The notes beneath the pieces are model-generated. The model was not told the DNA's origin, made no database searches, and saw only the letters and a program-made list of their open reading frames with translations. The translations under genes and the position numbers were made by a program. From assembly GCA_019635695.1 (NCBI GenBank), contig JAHBYZ010000008.1, forward strand, positions 1 through 64,000: DNA of 64,000 nt. The letters run 5' to 3'. This document shows positions 1 to 8,525 of this stretch, in pieces. Every line of letters begins with the position of its first letter. The stretch's first letter is position 1. The stretch is from Rhizobiaceae bacterium (lineage in GTDB: Bacteria; Pseudomonadota; Alphaproteobacteria; Rhizobiales; Rhizobiaceae).

Positions 1-29
1 CCGCTGGCCAGACGAAGGAGTTCGAACAG

Positions 30-914
30 TTGATATCGACGGCATCAGGCGAAGGAGGCAACGCGACACGGGGCGTAGCTCTGGTGGTAGCGGCGACTTT
101 GCTGTTTGCAACCTCCGACGTAACGTTCAAATACGTCGTGGAGGCGTCCTATCCTGTGCCACTGGTACTGGCGCTGCGCTATATTACTCACTTCATTCTG
201 ATGATCGCGATCATTGGCCCCGTACAGGGCCGTGCGCTATTCGCGACGCGAAGGACAGGGCTTGTCCTCGTAAGGGCGCTCTGCATCGTCTCCGCATCGA
301 TCCTGATGGGCTGGGCCCTGCAGCTTCAGCCGGTAGCGGAGTCGCTGGCCATCTACTTCCTTGCGCCACTGCTCGTGGTGCTGCTGGCCAGGCCCGTGCT
401 GGGCGAGCGCATAGGTGCAGCAGGATGGGCCGCGGCCGCACTGGGGTTCTGCGGCGTGCTTCTGGTGATACGCCCGGGCGGCGCACTCGATCCGGTGGGC
501 ACGGTATACATGCTGGCGAACGCTGCATTTATGGCCGGCTACATCCTGCTGACGCGCATCCTCGCAAAAACCGAACACACCGTGGCGATGCTTCTCTACG
601 TGGCATTGACGGGAGCGATCATCTTCGGACTCTCCCTGCCGTTCTATCTCGACGGGTTCGCGCCTAGCGTGTTTGACACGCTGCTGCTGCTCAGCATCGC
701 CGTATCGGCTATGGGCGGGCATTACCTGTTCACCGCGGCCTACCGGTTTGCCGACGCCTCGCTGCTCTCGCCGGTCATCTATGTGCACCTGCTTTGGGCG
801 GGCGTGCTGAGCTGGTTTTTATTCGGTCATGTGCCCGACACGCCGAGCCTGTTCGGCATGGCGGTGATCGTGGCATCAGGGGGACTGGTGGCCTTACGCT
901 CGCGAGTGGCGTGA
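30..914 (+). CDS. EamA/DMT-family membrane transporter
   Basis: A 294-residue hydrophobic protein with about ten membrane segments arranged as two repeats, the usual size and shape of EamA (drug/metabolite transporter) permeases. Such proteins usually export small metabolites or amino-acid-like compounds across the inner membrane; the substrate here cannot be deduced. Translation starts at TTG (30), chosen because GAAGGAG lies 9 bases upstream. The next gene piece on the same strand is a racemase fragment 108 bases downstream, so exporter and racemase may once have been one unit, but this is inference. The family call is firm; the specific role is unknown. Confidence 0.85.
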   Translation: MISTASGEGGNATRGVALVVAATLLFATSDVTFKYVVEASYPVPLVLALRYITHFILMIAIIGPVQGRALFATRRTGLVLVRALCIVSASILMGWALQLQPVAESLAIYFLAPLLVVLLARPVLGERIGAAGWAAAALGFCGVLLVIRPGGALDPVGTVYMLANAAFMAGYILLTRILAKTEHTVAMLLYVALTGAIIFGLSLPFYLDGFAPSVFDTLLLLSIAVSAMGGHYLFTAAYRFADASLLSPVIYVHLLWAGVLSWFLFGHVPDTPSLFGMAVIVASGGLVALRSRVA

Positions 915-1022
915 ATGGCAGCCGCCGGTTTCCCCTGACACTGAACGCGGTGCTGCTTTGCTGGTTTGACCCGGCGCCACAACGGAATGTGGTCGGGATC
1001 ATCCGCCGCCGGAGCACCGACC

Positions 1023-1200
1023 ATGCGCATTCTCGTCATAAACCCCAACAGCCTCGAAGACTGTACGGCCAGCATTGACGAAGCGATGGGCGACCTGCGC
1101 AGGCAGACGGGCGCACAGATCGACTGCGTGACGCTTGAAGAGGGCCCTCCCGGAATCGAGACGCAGGAGCACATCGAGAGCGTGGTGTTCCCGGTCGCGC
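1023..1200 (+). pseudogene. 5' fragment of Asp/Glu (hydantoin-type) racemase gene
   Basis: Starting at ATG 1023 the frame reads MRILVINPNS and later EGPPGIETQEHIESVVFPVA, the typical N-terminus of the aspartate/glutamate/hydantoin racemase superfamily (normally about 220-250 residues). Family similarity stops after about 58 residues near base 1200. Beyond that the same frame reads non-homologous sequence that is hsdM on the opposite strand. The fragment lacks both catalytic cysteines of the family, so no racemase activity is expected. It is interpreted as the left side of a recombination breakpoint. Confidence 0.75.
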
Positions 1201-1202
1201 GC

Positions 1203-1487
1203 CATCCGGCACTATTACCGCCGCGCGCGGCCCGGCTTCAGCAGCCGCAGGGACAGCGCCATGAACAGCAGCTCGGTCTTCTTGGTCTCGACGGTCTTCA
1301 GCAGATCCTTCTCCACCGCCTCGTTGTCGAGCGAGCCGGGGAAGGGCGGGTTCTGCACGCCGTCCAGCCCGCTGATGAAGAGCAGATAGGTGATCTGCTC
1401 GATCACCTCGAGCTGGTTGGCGATGCCGCCCGCCCAGAATGCGTTCCAGGCCGCGTCGATCTGGTTGCGCAGCGCGCCTGTGAGCAT
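1203..1487 (-). pseudogene. hsdM: Damaged remnant of type I restriction methyltransferase hsdM
   Basis: ATG 1487 follows a GAGAGGG ribosome site. Residues 1-40 match the HsdM N-terminal helical domain ([10 protein letters not shown] at 1-10, [12 protein letters not shown] at 27-38). The frame then jumps within a few residues to NPPF (46-49), the catalytic motif IV of N6-adenine methylases, followed by the stretch normally found after it, up to LLKPG. The SAM-binding motif I region between these parts is missing. After LLKPG the open frame stops at 1215, but another frame continues the family sequence as AVIVPDG to about 1203, so there is also a small frameshift. A full HsdM has about 500 residues. 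No hsdS or hsdR is nearby. Non-functional. Confidence 0.8.
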
Positions 1488-1566
1488 CGGCCGCCCTCTC
1501 TACGACCCAAGCTTCTTACGGGCGTTGGCGACGGGAGAAGACGCGCCAGCGCAGGACGGTGACGAG

Positions 1567-2376
1567 TTACACGCTCGCGACCGAGCCGCCGTCGATGCGA
1601 TAGACCGAGCCGGTGATGAAGCCGGAATAGCGCGAGCACAGGAACGCCACCAGCGCGCCCACCTCCTCGACGCGGCCGCTGCGGCCGATGACGTTGTTCG
1701 GCTTCACCTTGCGCAGGAACTGCTTCTCGGCCTCCTCGATGGTCAGCCCGCGCTCGTCGGCACCGGCCTTGAGCTGCTTGGCGAAGCCTTCCGACCAGAT
1801 GATGCCGGGCGCCACTGCGTTCACCGTGATGCCATCGCCGCCATAGGAGCGCGACAGGCTCTTGGTCAGGTTGTTCACCGCCGCCTTCATGGCGTTGTAA
1901 TGGGCATAGACCGCCTCGGGCTGCTGGCCGGCGGCCGACGAGATGTTGACGATGCGGCCCCAGTGCTTCGCCTGCATGCCCGGCAGCACGGCGCGCGAAA
2001 ACCGCACCGTCGCCATCAGGTTGATGTCGGAGACGCGCTGCCACTTGCCGTCGTCGAGATCCTCGAATTTGGCATTGTTGGGCTCGCGGCCGTTGCCGCC
2101 GGTGTTGTTGACGAGGATGTCCACCGAGCCCATGGCCGCTGAGATTTCGGCGACGACGCGCTCGATCTCGGCAGGCTTCGTCACGTCGCAGGAGAAGCCT
2201 GCCGCGTCGTGACCTTCGGCCCTGATCTCGGCCACCGTCGCGTCGATCGCCTCGCGCCCGCGCGCCAGAACGGCGACGCACGCGCCCTCGCGCGCCAGCA
2301 TCTGCGCGATGCCCTTGCCGATGCCGATGCTACCGCCGGTCACCAATGCAACCTTGCCCCCAAGTCCCAGATCCAT
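1567..2376 (-). CDS. SDR-family NAD(P)-dependent oxidoreductase
   Basis: A 269-residue classical short-chain dehydrogenase. TGGSIGIGKG near residues 16-25 is the Rossmann cofactor motif, NNTGG is a variant of the usual NNAG, and a Ser with YxxxK (YAHYNAMK) forms the active site. It ends with the common YRIDGG motif. Enzymes of this type oxidise 3-hydroxyacyl-CoA or cyclic alcohols; the neighbours suggest a hydroxyacyl-CoA substrate. It is the last gene of a nine-gene minus-strand run. Its ATG lies one base after the TGA of the acyl-CoA dehydrogenase gene, showing translational coupling. Confidence 0.88.
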   Translation of the reverse strand: MDLGLGGKVALVTGGSIGIGKGIAQMLAREGACVAVLARGREAIDATVAEIRAEGHDAAGFSCDVTKPAEIERVVAEISAAMGSVDILVNNTGGNGREPNNAKFEDLDDGKWQRVSDINLMATVRFSRAVLPGMQAKHWGRIVNISSAAGQQPEAVYAHYNAMKAAVNNLTKSLSRSYGGDGITVNAVAPGIIWSEGFAKQLKAGADERGLTIEEAEKQFLRKVKPNNVIGRSGRVEEVGALVAFLCSRYSGFITGSVYRIDGGSVASV

Positions 2377-2377
2377 G

Positions 2378-3382
2378 TCAGTCTCCGCCGGTCTCTTCGA
2401 GCAGCGCATCGCGGCGCTGGCGGGCGGTTCCGCCCAGATGGGAAAGCACGTGGGCGCGCTTGAGGAAGCGCTGCGCGTGGCACTCGGCGGTGAAGCCGAT
2501 GCCGCCGTGCACCTGTATCGCCTCGGCCGAATTGGCGAGCGCGGCGTCGGCCGCGACCAGCCGCGCGGCGGCGCCGTGCAGTGCTGCGTCGTCCTTCGCC
2601 GAAGCTTCGGAAAGGGCGGCAAAGACCGTCTGGGACAGGGCGGCCTCGGCGCGCAAAGCCATGTTGGCGCAGCGGTGCTTGATGGCCTGGAACGCGCCGA
2701 TCTTCTGGCCGAACTGCTCGCGCATGCCGGCATATTCGACGGCAAGGTCACGCGCCGCTTCGGCGATGCCCGTCTGCATCGCGGCGATCAGGATATCCGC
2801 CTGGCGATGGACGCCCGTTCGGCTCACGGCAAGCGCCGCACCCGACAGGGTCGTCTCGGCCAAGGAAAGGCGGTCGTCCAGCGGCTTGAGCGCCCGTCGC
2901 GAACCGATCGCGTCCGGCCCCAGAATGACCGCACAGTCGCGATTCCACGCGACGACGTGCGAAGCGCCGTCGTCCTCGAACAGGTGAAAATTGCCTTCGA
3001 CACGGTCGCCTATCTCGACGATGCCGAGCGGGCTGGCGAGCGCCACGCGCGTTTCGCCGGCGATAATCGATGCCGCAAGGTCGCCCTTGCCCGCATCCAC
3101 CGCGATGCGCGCGCCGAGCACGCCGGCCAGCACGGCCGGGGTCACGACGAAGCGACCCAACTGCCGGAAAAGCAGCATCTGCTCGGCGACGGAAAGACCG
3201 ACGCCGCCCGCCTCTTCGGTGACGCCGAGGCCGAACCAGCCAAGATCGGCCATGTCGCGCCAGCGCCCGACATCGCCGGCGGCCGGCTCGCGCAGCCGGT
3301 CGAGCGGCATCTCGCGGCCGAGGAATGCTAGCGTCGCGTCGACCAGTTGCGCCTGTTCCGGCGTTTCGATGAGATCGACCAT
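2378..3382 (-). CDS. Acyl-CoA dehydrogenase-like flavoprotein (short form)
   Basis: A 334-residue acyl-CoA dehydrogenase family member, shorter than the usual 380-400. It has the N-terminal helical domain, a reduced middle beta domain without a clear TEP-type FAD segment, and a C-terminal helical domain with REQFGQKIGAFQAIKH and HGGIGFT. The compact middle domain resembles the minor subunits of heteromeric enzymes such as those of bacterial steroid side-chain degradation, which need a catalytic partner. That role is inference. The start ATG follows the upstream enoyl-CoA hydratase stop after four bases, so the two are coupled. Confidence 0.85.
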   Translation of the reverse strand: MVDLIETPEQAQLVDATLAFLGREMPLDRLREPAAGDVGRWRDMADLGWFGLGVTEEAGGVGLSVAEQMLLFRQLGRFVVTPAVLAGVLGARIAVDAGKGDLAASIIAGETRVALASPLGIVEIGDRVEGNFHLFEDDGASHVVAWNRDCAVILGPDAIGSRRALKPLDDRLSLAETTLSGAALAVSRTGVHRQADILIAAMQTGIAEAARDLAVEYAGMREQFGQKIGAFQAIKHRCANMALRAEAALSQTVFAALSEASAKDDAALHGAAARLVAADAALANSAEAIQVHGGIGFTAECHAQRFLKRAHVLSHLGGTARQRRDALLEETGGD

Positions 3383-3386
3383 CGGA

Positions 3387-4193
3387 TCAGCGCCCCGTGA
3401 ACGCAGGCTGGCGCTTGTCGCGGAAGGCGGTCGCCGCCTCGCGGTGGTCAGCCGAGAGATAGGTCGCCGTCTCGATGCCGAAATGCGTCTCGATGAACGG
3501 CTCCAGCTGGGCGCGCAGAACTGCGTTTATGGCGATCTTGGTGCCGTTGATCGCGGCGGTGGCGCCGCTCGCCAGCGCCTCGGCAAACCGGTTCACCGTC
3601 GCGTCGAGCTCGGATGCCGGCACGGCGCGGGTGATGAGGCCGTATTGCGCCGCCTGCGCGCCGGTGATCGTCTCGCCGAGCAGCAGCAGCTCGCGCGCCC
3701 GCGCGTAGCCGATCAGCGTCGGCCACAGCAGCGCGCCGCCGTCGCCGGCCGCGAGCCCGACCTTGACGTGTGTGTCGGCGATCTTGGCCGTTTCGACCAT
3801 GACCGAGATGTCGCAGAACGTGGCGAGCGTCGCACCCATGCCCATTGCATGGCCGTTGACCCGCGCGATCACCGGCTTCTTGCAGCGCAGCAGGCCGAGC
3901 AGCGTTTCCTTCGCTTCCTCCAGACTGCCCAGCCAGTCGGCGTGCAGGCCCTTCTCGGCTCGCTCCGCCATGCGGTTGATGTTGCCGCCCGCCGAGAACA
4001 CCTTGTCGGCGCCGGTGAAGATCACCACCGCAGTATCCGCGTCGCGGTTGACGTCGGCGAAGATCGTCGACAGCTCACGATGGATCTCCAGCGACATATT
4101 GGTCGGCGGGCTGTCGAGCGTGATCGTGAGGATCCGCCCACGCCGCTCGATCCTGAGCGCGGCGTAGCTCTGGTAGGGGGCGGCGTTTTCCAT
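3387..4193 (-). CDS. Enoyl-CoA hydratase/isomerase family protein
   Basis: A 268-residue crotonase-fold protein. FSAGGNI near residues 68-74 and the HAMGMGATLA stretch form the two oxyanion-hole segments expected for CoA thioesters. It probably hydrates or isomerises an enoyl-CoA after the acyl-CoA dehydrogenase step. The start is taken as the ATG that shares its A with the TGA of the preceding SDR gene; a GTG three bases earlier is also possible. Crotonase members vary widely, so the exact reaction is not fixed by sequence. Confidence 0.88.
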   Translation of the reverse strand: MENAAPYQSYAALRIERRGRILTITLDSPPTNMSLEIHRELSTIFADVNRDADTAVVIFTGADKVFSAGGNINRMAERAEKGLHADWLGSLEEAKETLLGLLRCKKPVIARVNGHAMGMGATLATFCDISVMVETAKIADTHVKVGLAAGDGGALLWPTLIGYARARELLLLGETITGAQAAQYGLITRAVPASELDATVNRFAEALASGATAAINGTKIAINAVLRAQLEPFIETHFGIETATYLSADHREAATAFRDKRQPAFTGR

Positions 4194-4951
4194 CACAGCA
4201 TCCAGTTGCCACCGTTGACCAGCAGCGTCTGGCCGGTGACGTAGTCGCTCTGGTCGCTGGCGAAGAAGGCTATCGCGTTGGCGATGTCCTCCGGCTTGCC
4301 GGCGCGGCGCGCGGGGATCGCGTCGGCGATCTTCTGCACAAGGTCCTGCGGCAGCTGGTCCATGGCGCGGGTGCGGGTCATGCCCGGACCGACAGCGTTG
4401 ACGTTGATGCCGTAGGGCGCCAGCTCGCGCGCAACGGCACGGGTGAAACCGATCACGCCGGCCTTAGCGGCCGAATAATCCCACGTCTTCAGCGAGCCGT
4501 TGACCGCCGATTCCGAGGTCAGGTTGATGATCTTGCCGGAGCCGCGCTCCTTCATGTCGTTGACCACCTGGCGCGAGCACAGGATGCAGCTCTTCAGGTT
4601 CACGTCGAGGATGAAGTCGAGCACCGCCATGTCGGAGTTGACGAAATCGGACATACGCTCGCGCGCGCTCTGGCCGACATTGTTGAGCAGGATGTCGGGC
4701 TTGCCGAGTTCCTTGCGAATGGCGGCGAAGGCCGCCACGATCTGGTCGGCGTTCGAGCAGTCGAGCGCCAGCGGCAACGCCTTGCCGCCCGCTGCCTTCA
4801 CCTCAGCGGCCACGCCTTCCACCGCGCTCTTGTCGAGGTCGAGTAGAGCGAGCGTGGCGCCGTCGGCTGAGAATCTCAGCGCTGAGGCGCGGCCGATGCC
4901 GTTGCCGGCGCCGGTGACAACGGCGATCTTTCCTTCGAGCGGTTTCGTCAT
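4193..4951 (-). CDS. SDR-family oxidoreductase (hydroxyacyl-CoA dehydrogenase-like)
   Basis: A 252-residue classical SDR: TGAGNGIGRA cofactor motif, NNVGQ in place of NNAG, active-site Ser, YSAAK, and a C-terminal VNGGNW. It resembles BadH-type 2-hydroxycyclohexanecarboxyl-CoA dehydrogenases and FabG-like 3-oxoacyl reductases, which share this layout. The start is ATG 4951, because GGAGG lies 9 bases upstream; a TTG two codons earlier is too close to that site. It overlaps the next gene by a TGATG junction. A role in oxidising a cyclic or branched 3-hydroxyacyl-CoA fits the operon but is inferred. Confidence 0.87.
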   Translation of the reverse strand: MTKPLEGKIAVVTGAGNGIGRASALRFSADGATLALLDLDKSAVEGVAAEVKAAGGKALPLALDCSNADQIVAAFAAIRKELGKPDILLNNVGQSARERMSDFVNSDMAVLDFILDVNLKSCILCSRQVVNDMKERGSGKIINLTSESAVNGSLKTWDYSAAKAGVIGFTRAVARELAPYGINVNAVGPGMTRTRAMDQLPQDLVQKIADAIPARRAGKPEDIANAIAFFASDQSDYVTGQTLLVNGGNWML

Positions 4952-4990
4952 GGGCAATTTCCTCCTGATGCGCCTGCCGAAAATGCGAGG

Positions 4991-6199
4991 CTAGCGCGGC
5001 GCGCGTGGTCGGGAGCCGTCCAAACGGCCGAGACGGCCGGGCGGCAGGTCGATGTAGGAACGGTCGAGCGACGCGACGTCGCCGCAGCCGATCAGCGTCA
5101 TGGTGCGCTCGATGCCGGAGCGGAACAGCGCGAGCATCTCGTGCGCCCCTTGCTCGCCAGCCGCGGCCAGCGCCCAGACATAGGCGCGGCCGATCATCAC
5201 GGCGCGGGCGCCGAGCGCCAGCGCCTTGACGACGTCGGCACCGCGACGGATACCGCCGTCGACCAGAACCTCGACCTGACCGCCCACCGCTTCCAGCACT
5301 TCCGGCAGCACGCGGATGGTCGACGGCGCGGAATCCAGCATGTAGCCGCCATGGTTGGAGACGACGATGCCGTCGGCGCCGGCATCGACCGCGCGGCGGG
5401 CGTCCTCGGCTGTCAGCACGCCCTTGGCGACGACCGGCCCGCCGAAATGTTGTTTGATCCAGCGGAAATCGTCCCAGGTGACCGGCGGCGTCTGGCGCTC
5501 AAGACTGGCTTCCTCGATGGTCAGCTCGCGGCCGTCCGGCCAGCGGATGTTGGGCACGCGCAGCGCGATCCCGCCGCGCAAATAGCGCGCCAGCCAGACC
5601 GGATGCGGCAGCACCTCGGGCGCGAAGCGCAGCGCGGTGGACAGGCCGACCTTGTGCGGCAGGCCGTTGCCGAGATAGGCGGATTCCCGATAGCCCGTGC
5701 GCGGGCTGTCGATGGTGACGAGCAGCGCCTTGCAGCCGACATTGCGGGCACGATCCACCGCCGCTTCGGCAACGGCGCGCCCGCCTGAAAAATAGAGCTG
5801 GTACCAGACCGGAGCGGCGCCGGCCGCGGGCATGATCTCTTCAATCGCCGTGCTGGCGAAGGTGCTTACGCCCACCGCGATGCCGGCGGCCCGTGCGGCA
5901 CGCGCGGCCGCGCGCTCGGCGTCGTGGAACACGGGCCGCAACTGTCCGGCAGGCGCCAGCACCACCGGCATCGAGAGGTCGCAGCCTAGAACGGTCGTCG
6001 CAAGATTGCGGCGCTCGTGCGCGACCGCGTAGCGCGGGCGGAAGGTTATGTCCGCGAAGCCGTTGAGGTTGTGGTCCAGCGTCAGCCTCGCCTCGGAGCC
6101 GCCTATGACAAAATCGTAGACGCCGCGCGGCAGACGCCTCCGCGCGCGGCGCTGCGCATCGTCCACGCTGACCAGGGGTTTTCGGCGAAGCATCCTCAC
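4991..6199 (-). CDS. FMN-dependent alpha-hydroxy-acid dehydrogenase family, MftD-like
   Basis: A 402-residue TIM-barrel flavoprotein of the glycolate oxidase/lactate dehydrogenase family. The base His283 (SNHGG) and the flavin Lys259 are present. Two residues that hold the substrate carboxylate in glycolate oxidase are changed: Tyr24 corresponds to Phe30, and Arg257 to Tyr286 (SNHGGYMLD). The C-terminal region (GRAYVWALAAAGEQG) most resembles MftD, the mycofactocin-maturing branch that also lacks the Arg. No mftA, mftB, mftC, mftE or mftF is in the window. So it is probably not a simple lactate or glycolate dehydrogenase. The start is GTG 6199, five bases after GAGGGG; an ATG two codons later is an alternative. 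Confidence 0.82.
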   Translation of the reverse strand: MRMLRRKPLVSVDDAQRRARRRLPRGVYDFVIGGSEARLTLDHNLNGFADITFRPRYAVAHERRNLATTVLGCDLSMPVVLAPAGQLRPVFHDAERAAARAARAAGIAVGVSTFASTAIEEIMPAAGAAPVWYQLYFSGGRAVAEAAVDRARNVGCKALLVTIDSPRTGYRESAYLGNGLPHKVGLSTALRFAPEVLPHPVWLARYLRGGIALRVPNIRWPDGRELTIEEASLERQTPPVTWDDFRWIKQHFGGPVVAKGVLTAEDARRAVDAGADGIVVSNHGGYMLDSAPSTIRVLPEVLEAVGGQVEVLVDGGIRRGADVVKALALGARAVMIGRAYVWALAAAGEQGAHEMLALFRSGIERTMTLIGCGDVASLDRSYIDLPPGRLGRLDGSRPRAPR

Positions 6200-6208
6200 T
6201 TCTTCCCC

Positions 6209-6967
6209 TCAAGCCACCAGCGCGCCGCCGTCGATATTATGCACACCGCCAGTCACGTAGGTTGCCCGATCCCCGAGCAGGAACAGCACCATGTCGGCCA
6301 CCTCAGCTGGGCGGCCGAGGCGCGGCACCGGCTGCTTCGCATAGGGCGTGTTCGCGGCCGGCCCGCGGTTCTCCGTCGTGATCATGTCGGAATCTATCCC
6401 GCCCGGACAGACGCAGTTGACGCGGATACCATATGGCCCGCCTGCGACTGCCGCCTGGTCCGACAGCGCGATGACTGCGGCCTTGGATGCCGGATAGCCG
6501 GAGGCCTTCGAGCGCGCCGGCTTCATGGCGCCGATTGAGGCGATGTTGACGATCGCGCCGCCGCCGCCCTGCGCGATCATGCGGCGCATGACGTGCTGCT
6601 GGCCGAGCAGCGCGCTGCGGGCGTTGATTGCCATTATGCGGTCGAAGTCGGCGGGATCGAGGTCGAGCAAGGGCACGCGCGGGCCGATGATGCCGGCATT
6701 GTTGACCAGACCATCGATGCGACCGAAGCGCTCGACCGTAGCGGCGACGTAGTTCTCGGTGCCCGCGACGGTCGACACGTCGGCTTCGATGGGCAGGAAA
6801 TTGTCGCCTGTGATGTTCGCTGCAAGCGCCGCGAGACCGGCGGCATCGATGTCGACGCCCACCACGAGAGCCGCCTCTGCGATCAGAGCGCGCACGATGG
6901 CACAGCCGATGGCGCCGGCCGCCCCGGTGACGATCACCACTTTTCTTGCGAGGCCGTAGTCGATCAT
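6209..6967 (-). CDS. SDR-family NAD(P)-dependent oxidoreductase
   Basis: A 252-residue classical SDR with TGAAGAIGCA (cofactor), NNAG, an active-site Ser, YPASK (catalytic Tyr/Lys) and a C-terminal NIDGG. Third SDR of the run, 9 bases before the FMN dehydrogenase gene. It is likely an alcohol or hydroxyacyl-CoA dehydrogenase acting on an intermediate of the same pathway. The start is taken at ATG 6967 because the family begins shortly before the Rossmann strand; a TTG two codons earlier is possible and the ribosome site is weak for both. Confidence 0.87.
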   Translation of the reverse strand: MIDYGLARKVVIVTGAAGAIGCAIVRALIAEAALVVGVDIDAAGLAALAANITGDNFLPIEADVSTVAGTENYVAATVERFGRIDGLVNNAGIIGPRVPLLDLDPADFDRIMAINARSALLGQQHVMRRMIAQGGGGAIVNIASIGAMKPARSKASGYPASKAAVIALSDQAAVAGGPYGIRVNCVCPGGIDSDMITTENRGPAANTPYAKQPVPRLGRPAEVADMVLFLLGDRATYVTGGVHNIDGGALVA

Positions 6968-6983
6968 TGGCAAACTGGCCCGT

Positions 6984-8525
6984 CTAGCCGGCTTTCTCCA
7001 TGAGTTCCGTCATCATGCGCTTGAGCACGCCGCGGTCGATCTTCAGCGAGCCGTTGCGCGGCAATTCCTTGACCACGACCGAGCGTACCGGCACGTGCTG
7101 CGGGCTCAACCGCTCGCGCACCATCGCCTCCAGCTCGCCGGACTTCGGCTCGGATGCGCCGGGGCGCAATTCGACGGCGGCCACGGGCACCTCGCCCAGC
7201 CGCTGATCGGCAACACCGACGACGACGGCCTCGCGCACGGCCGGATGGCGCTTGAGCTCGGCCGCGATGCTGTCGGGGAACAGCTTGAAGCCGCCGCGAA
7301 TGATGACGCCGTCGGCGCGACCCTTGAGGAAAACGAAGCCATCGGCGTCGACGAAAGCGAGATCGTTGGTGAGCACGAAGCCGCCGCCCATGCGCTCCAG
7401 CCGCACGGAAAGCTGGCCTAGCCGGCCCGACGGCAGGATCGCACCGCTCTCGACGTCGACGACGCGCAGCTCGACACCGGGCCGCGCCCGGCCGACGCTG
7501 CCGCGCTTGGCGAGCGCAAAATCGCGGTGGTCGGCCAGCGTCCAGTTGGCGATCACGCCGCAGAACTCGGTGGCGCCGTACTGGATCAGGATCGGCACGC
7601 CATACCGATTCTCGAACGCCGCCTGGAGTTCGGGGTCGAGCGGTGCGCTGCCGCAGCGCAGGCTTGTCAGCGACGCAAGGTCCCCATGCGGAATGTTGGC
7701 GTCCATCAATGCGCGGATACCGGCCGGCGGCAGTGTGACATAGGTGCTGAGCCGGTGCGTCTTCACCGCCTCCAGCCAGCCGTCCAGCGAGAACTTCTCC
7801 ATCAGGATCAGCGGACGCCCGACGACCGCAGAGAGCAGCAAGCCATAGAGGCCGCTGATGTTGCCGAGCGGGAAGAACTGGATGAACGGCTCGTGGCGGC
7901 CGTCGCCGGCGGCCCCGCCCTGCCTGATCGCCAGCGCGGCATCGTTGATCGACTGGCCGAGCATGGAATAGCTGACCGCGACGCGCTTGGGCGCGCCCGT
8001 GGTGCCGCTGGTCAGCACCTCGATCGCCGTATCCGGCGGGCTCGCATGGAATGGTCCGACGCCGAGGCGCGTAAGCCCGTGCGCCACCTCGACGGTCGCG
8101 CCGTCGTCGCCGGGCGACAGCTCGATGCCGACCCCCCCGGTTTCGCCGACCGCCTCGCGGATCGGCGCCTGCGCCCAATCCTGCCTGTCGGCGATGACGG
8201 CGGCAAGCCGCAGCGTGCGCAACTCCCTGGCAAGATTTTCCGGCGCCTGATAGGCGTGCAGCATTACCACGGCGCGTCGCCGCGACAGCAGGGACAGGAG
8301 CGCGGCGACATGGCCGATGCGGTTGCGCGCGATGATGCCGACCGGCTGTGCCGCGCCGACGCCGGCTTCTGTGAGCTGCGCATCGATGCGGTCGACCAGC
8401 GACCTGAGCCGTCCGCGCACATGCCAGCGGCCGCCCTGCTCGACCGCGCGCTCGGCGGGGTCGGCCGCCAGCGCATCGCTGATCATTACGTCGAGCGCGA
8501 TGGGCTTTGCCGCCTCGACAGTCAT
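6984..8525 (-). CDS. AMP-dependent acyl-CoA synthetase/ligase
   Basis: A 513-residue ANL-superfamily enzyme that would activate a carboxylic acid with ATP and CoA. Motifs in order are LTSGTTGAPKR (P-loop), IQYGATEFCG (adenine binding), TNDLAFVD (usually TGD), GRADGVIIRGG (hinge) and LPRNGSLKIDR with the catalytic Lys. The length is slightly below the usual 520-560. The ATG overlaps the TGA of the upstream dehydrogenase as ATGA, fixing the start. This is the only ligase in the catabolic region, so it is the likely entry enzyme. The acid cannot be identified from sequence. Confidence 0.88.
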   Translation of the reverse strand: MTVEAAKPIALDVMISDALAADPAERAVEQGGRWHVRGRLRSLVDRIDAQLTEAGVGAAQPVGIIARNRIGHVAALLSLLSRRRAVVMLHAYQAPENLARELRTLRLAAVIADRQDWAQAPIREAVGETGGVGIELSPGDDGATVEVAHGLTRLGVGPFHASPPDTAIEVLTSGTTGAPKRVAVSYSMLGQSINDAALAIRQGGAAGDGRHEPFIQFFPLGNISGLYGLLLSAVVGRPLILMEKFSLDGWLEAVKTHRLSTYVTLPPAGIRALMDANIPHGDLASLTSLRCGSAPLDPELQAAFENRYGVPILIQYGATEFCGVIANWTLADHRDFALAKRGSVGRARPGVELRVVDVESGAILPSGRLGQLSVRLERMGGGFVLTNDLAFVDADGFVFLKGRADGVIIRGGFKLFPDSIAAELKRHPAVREAVVVGVADQRLGEVPVAAVELRPGASEPKSGELEAMVRERLSPQHVPVRSVVVKELPRNGSLKIDRGVLKRMMTELMEKAG

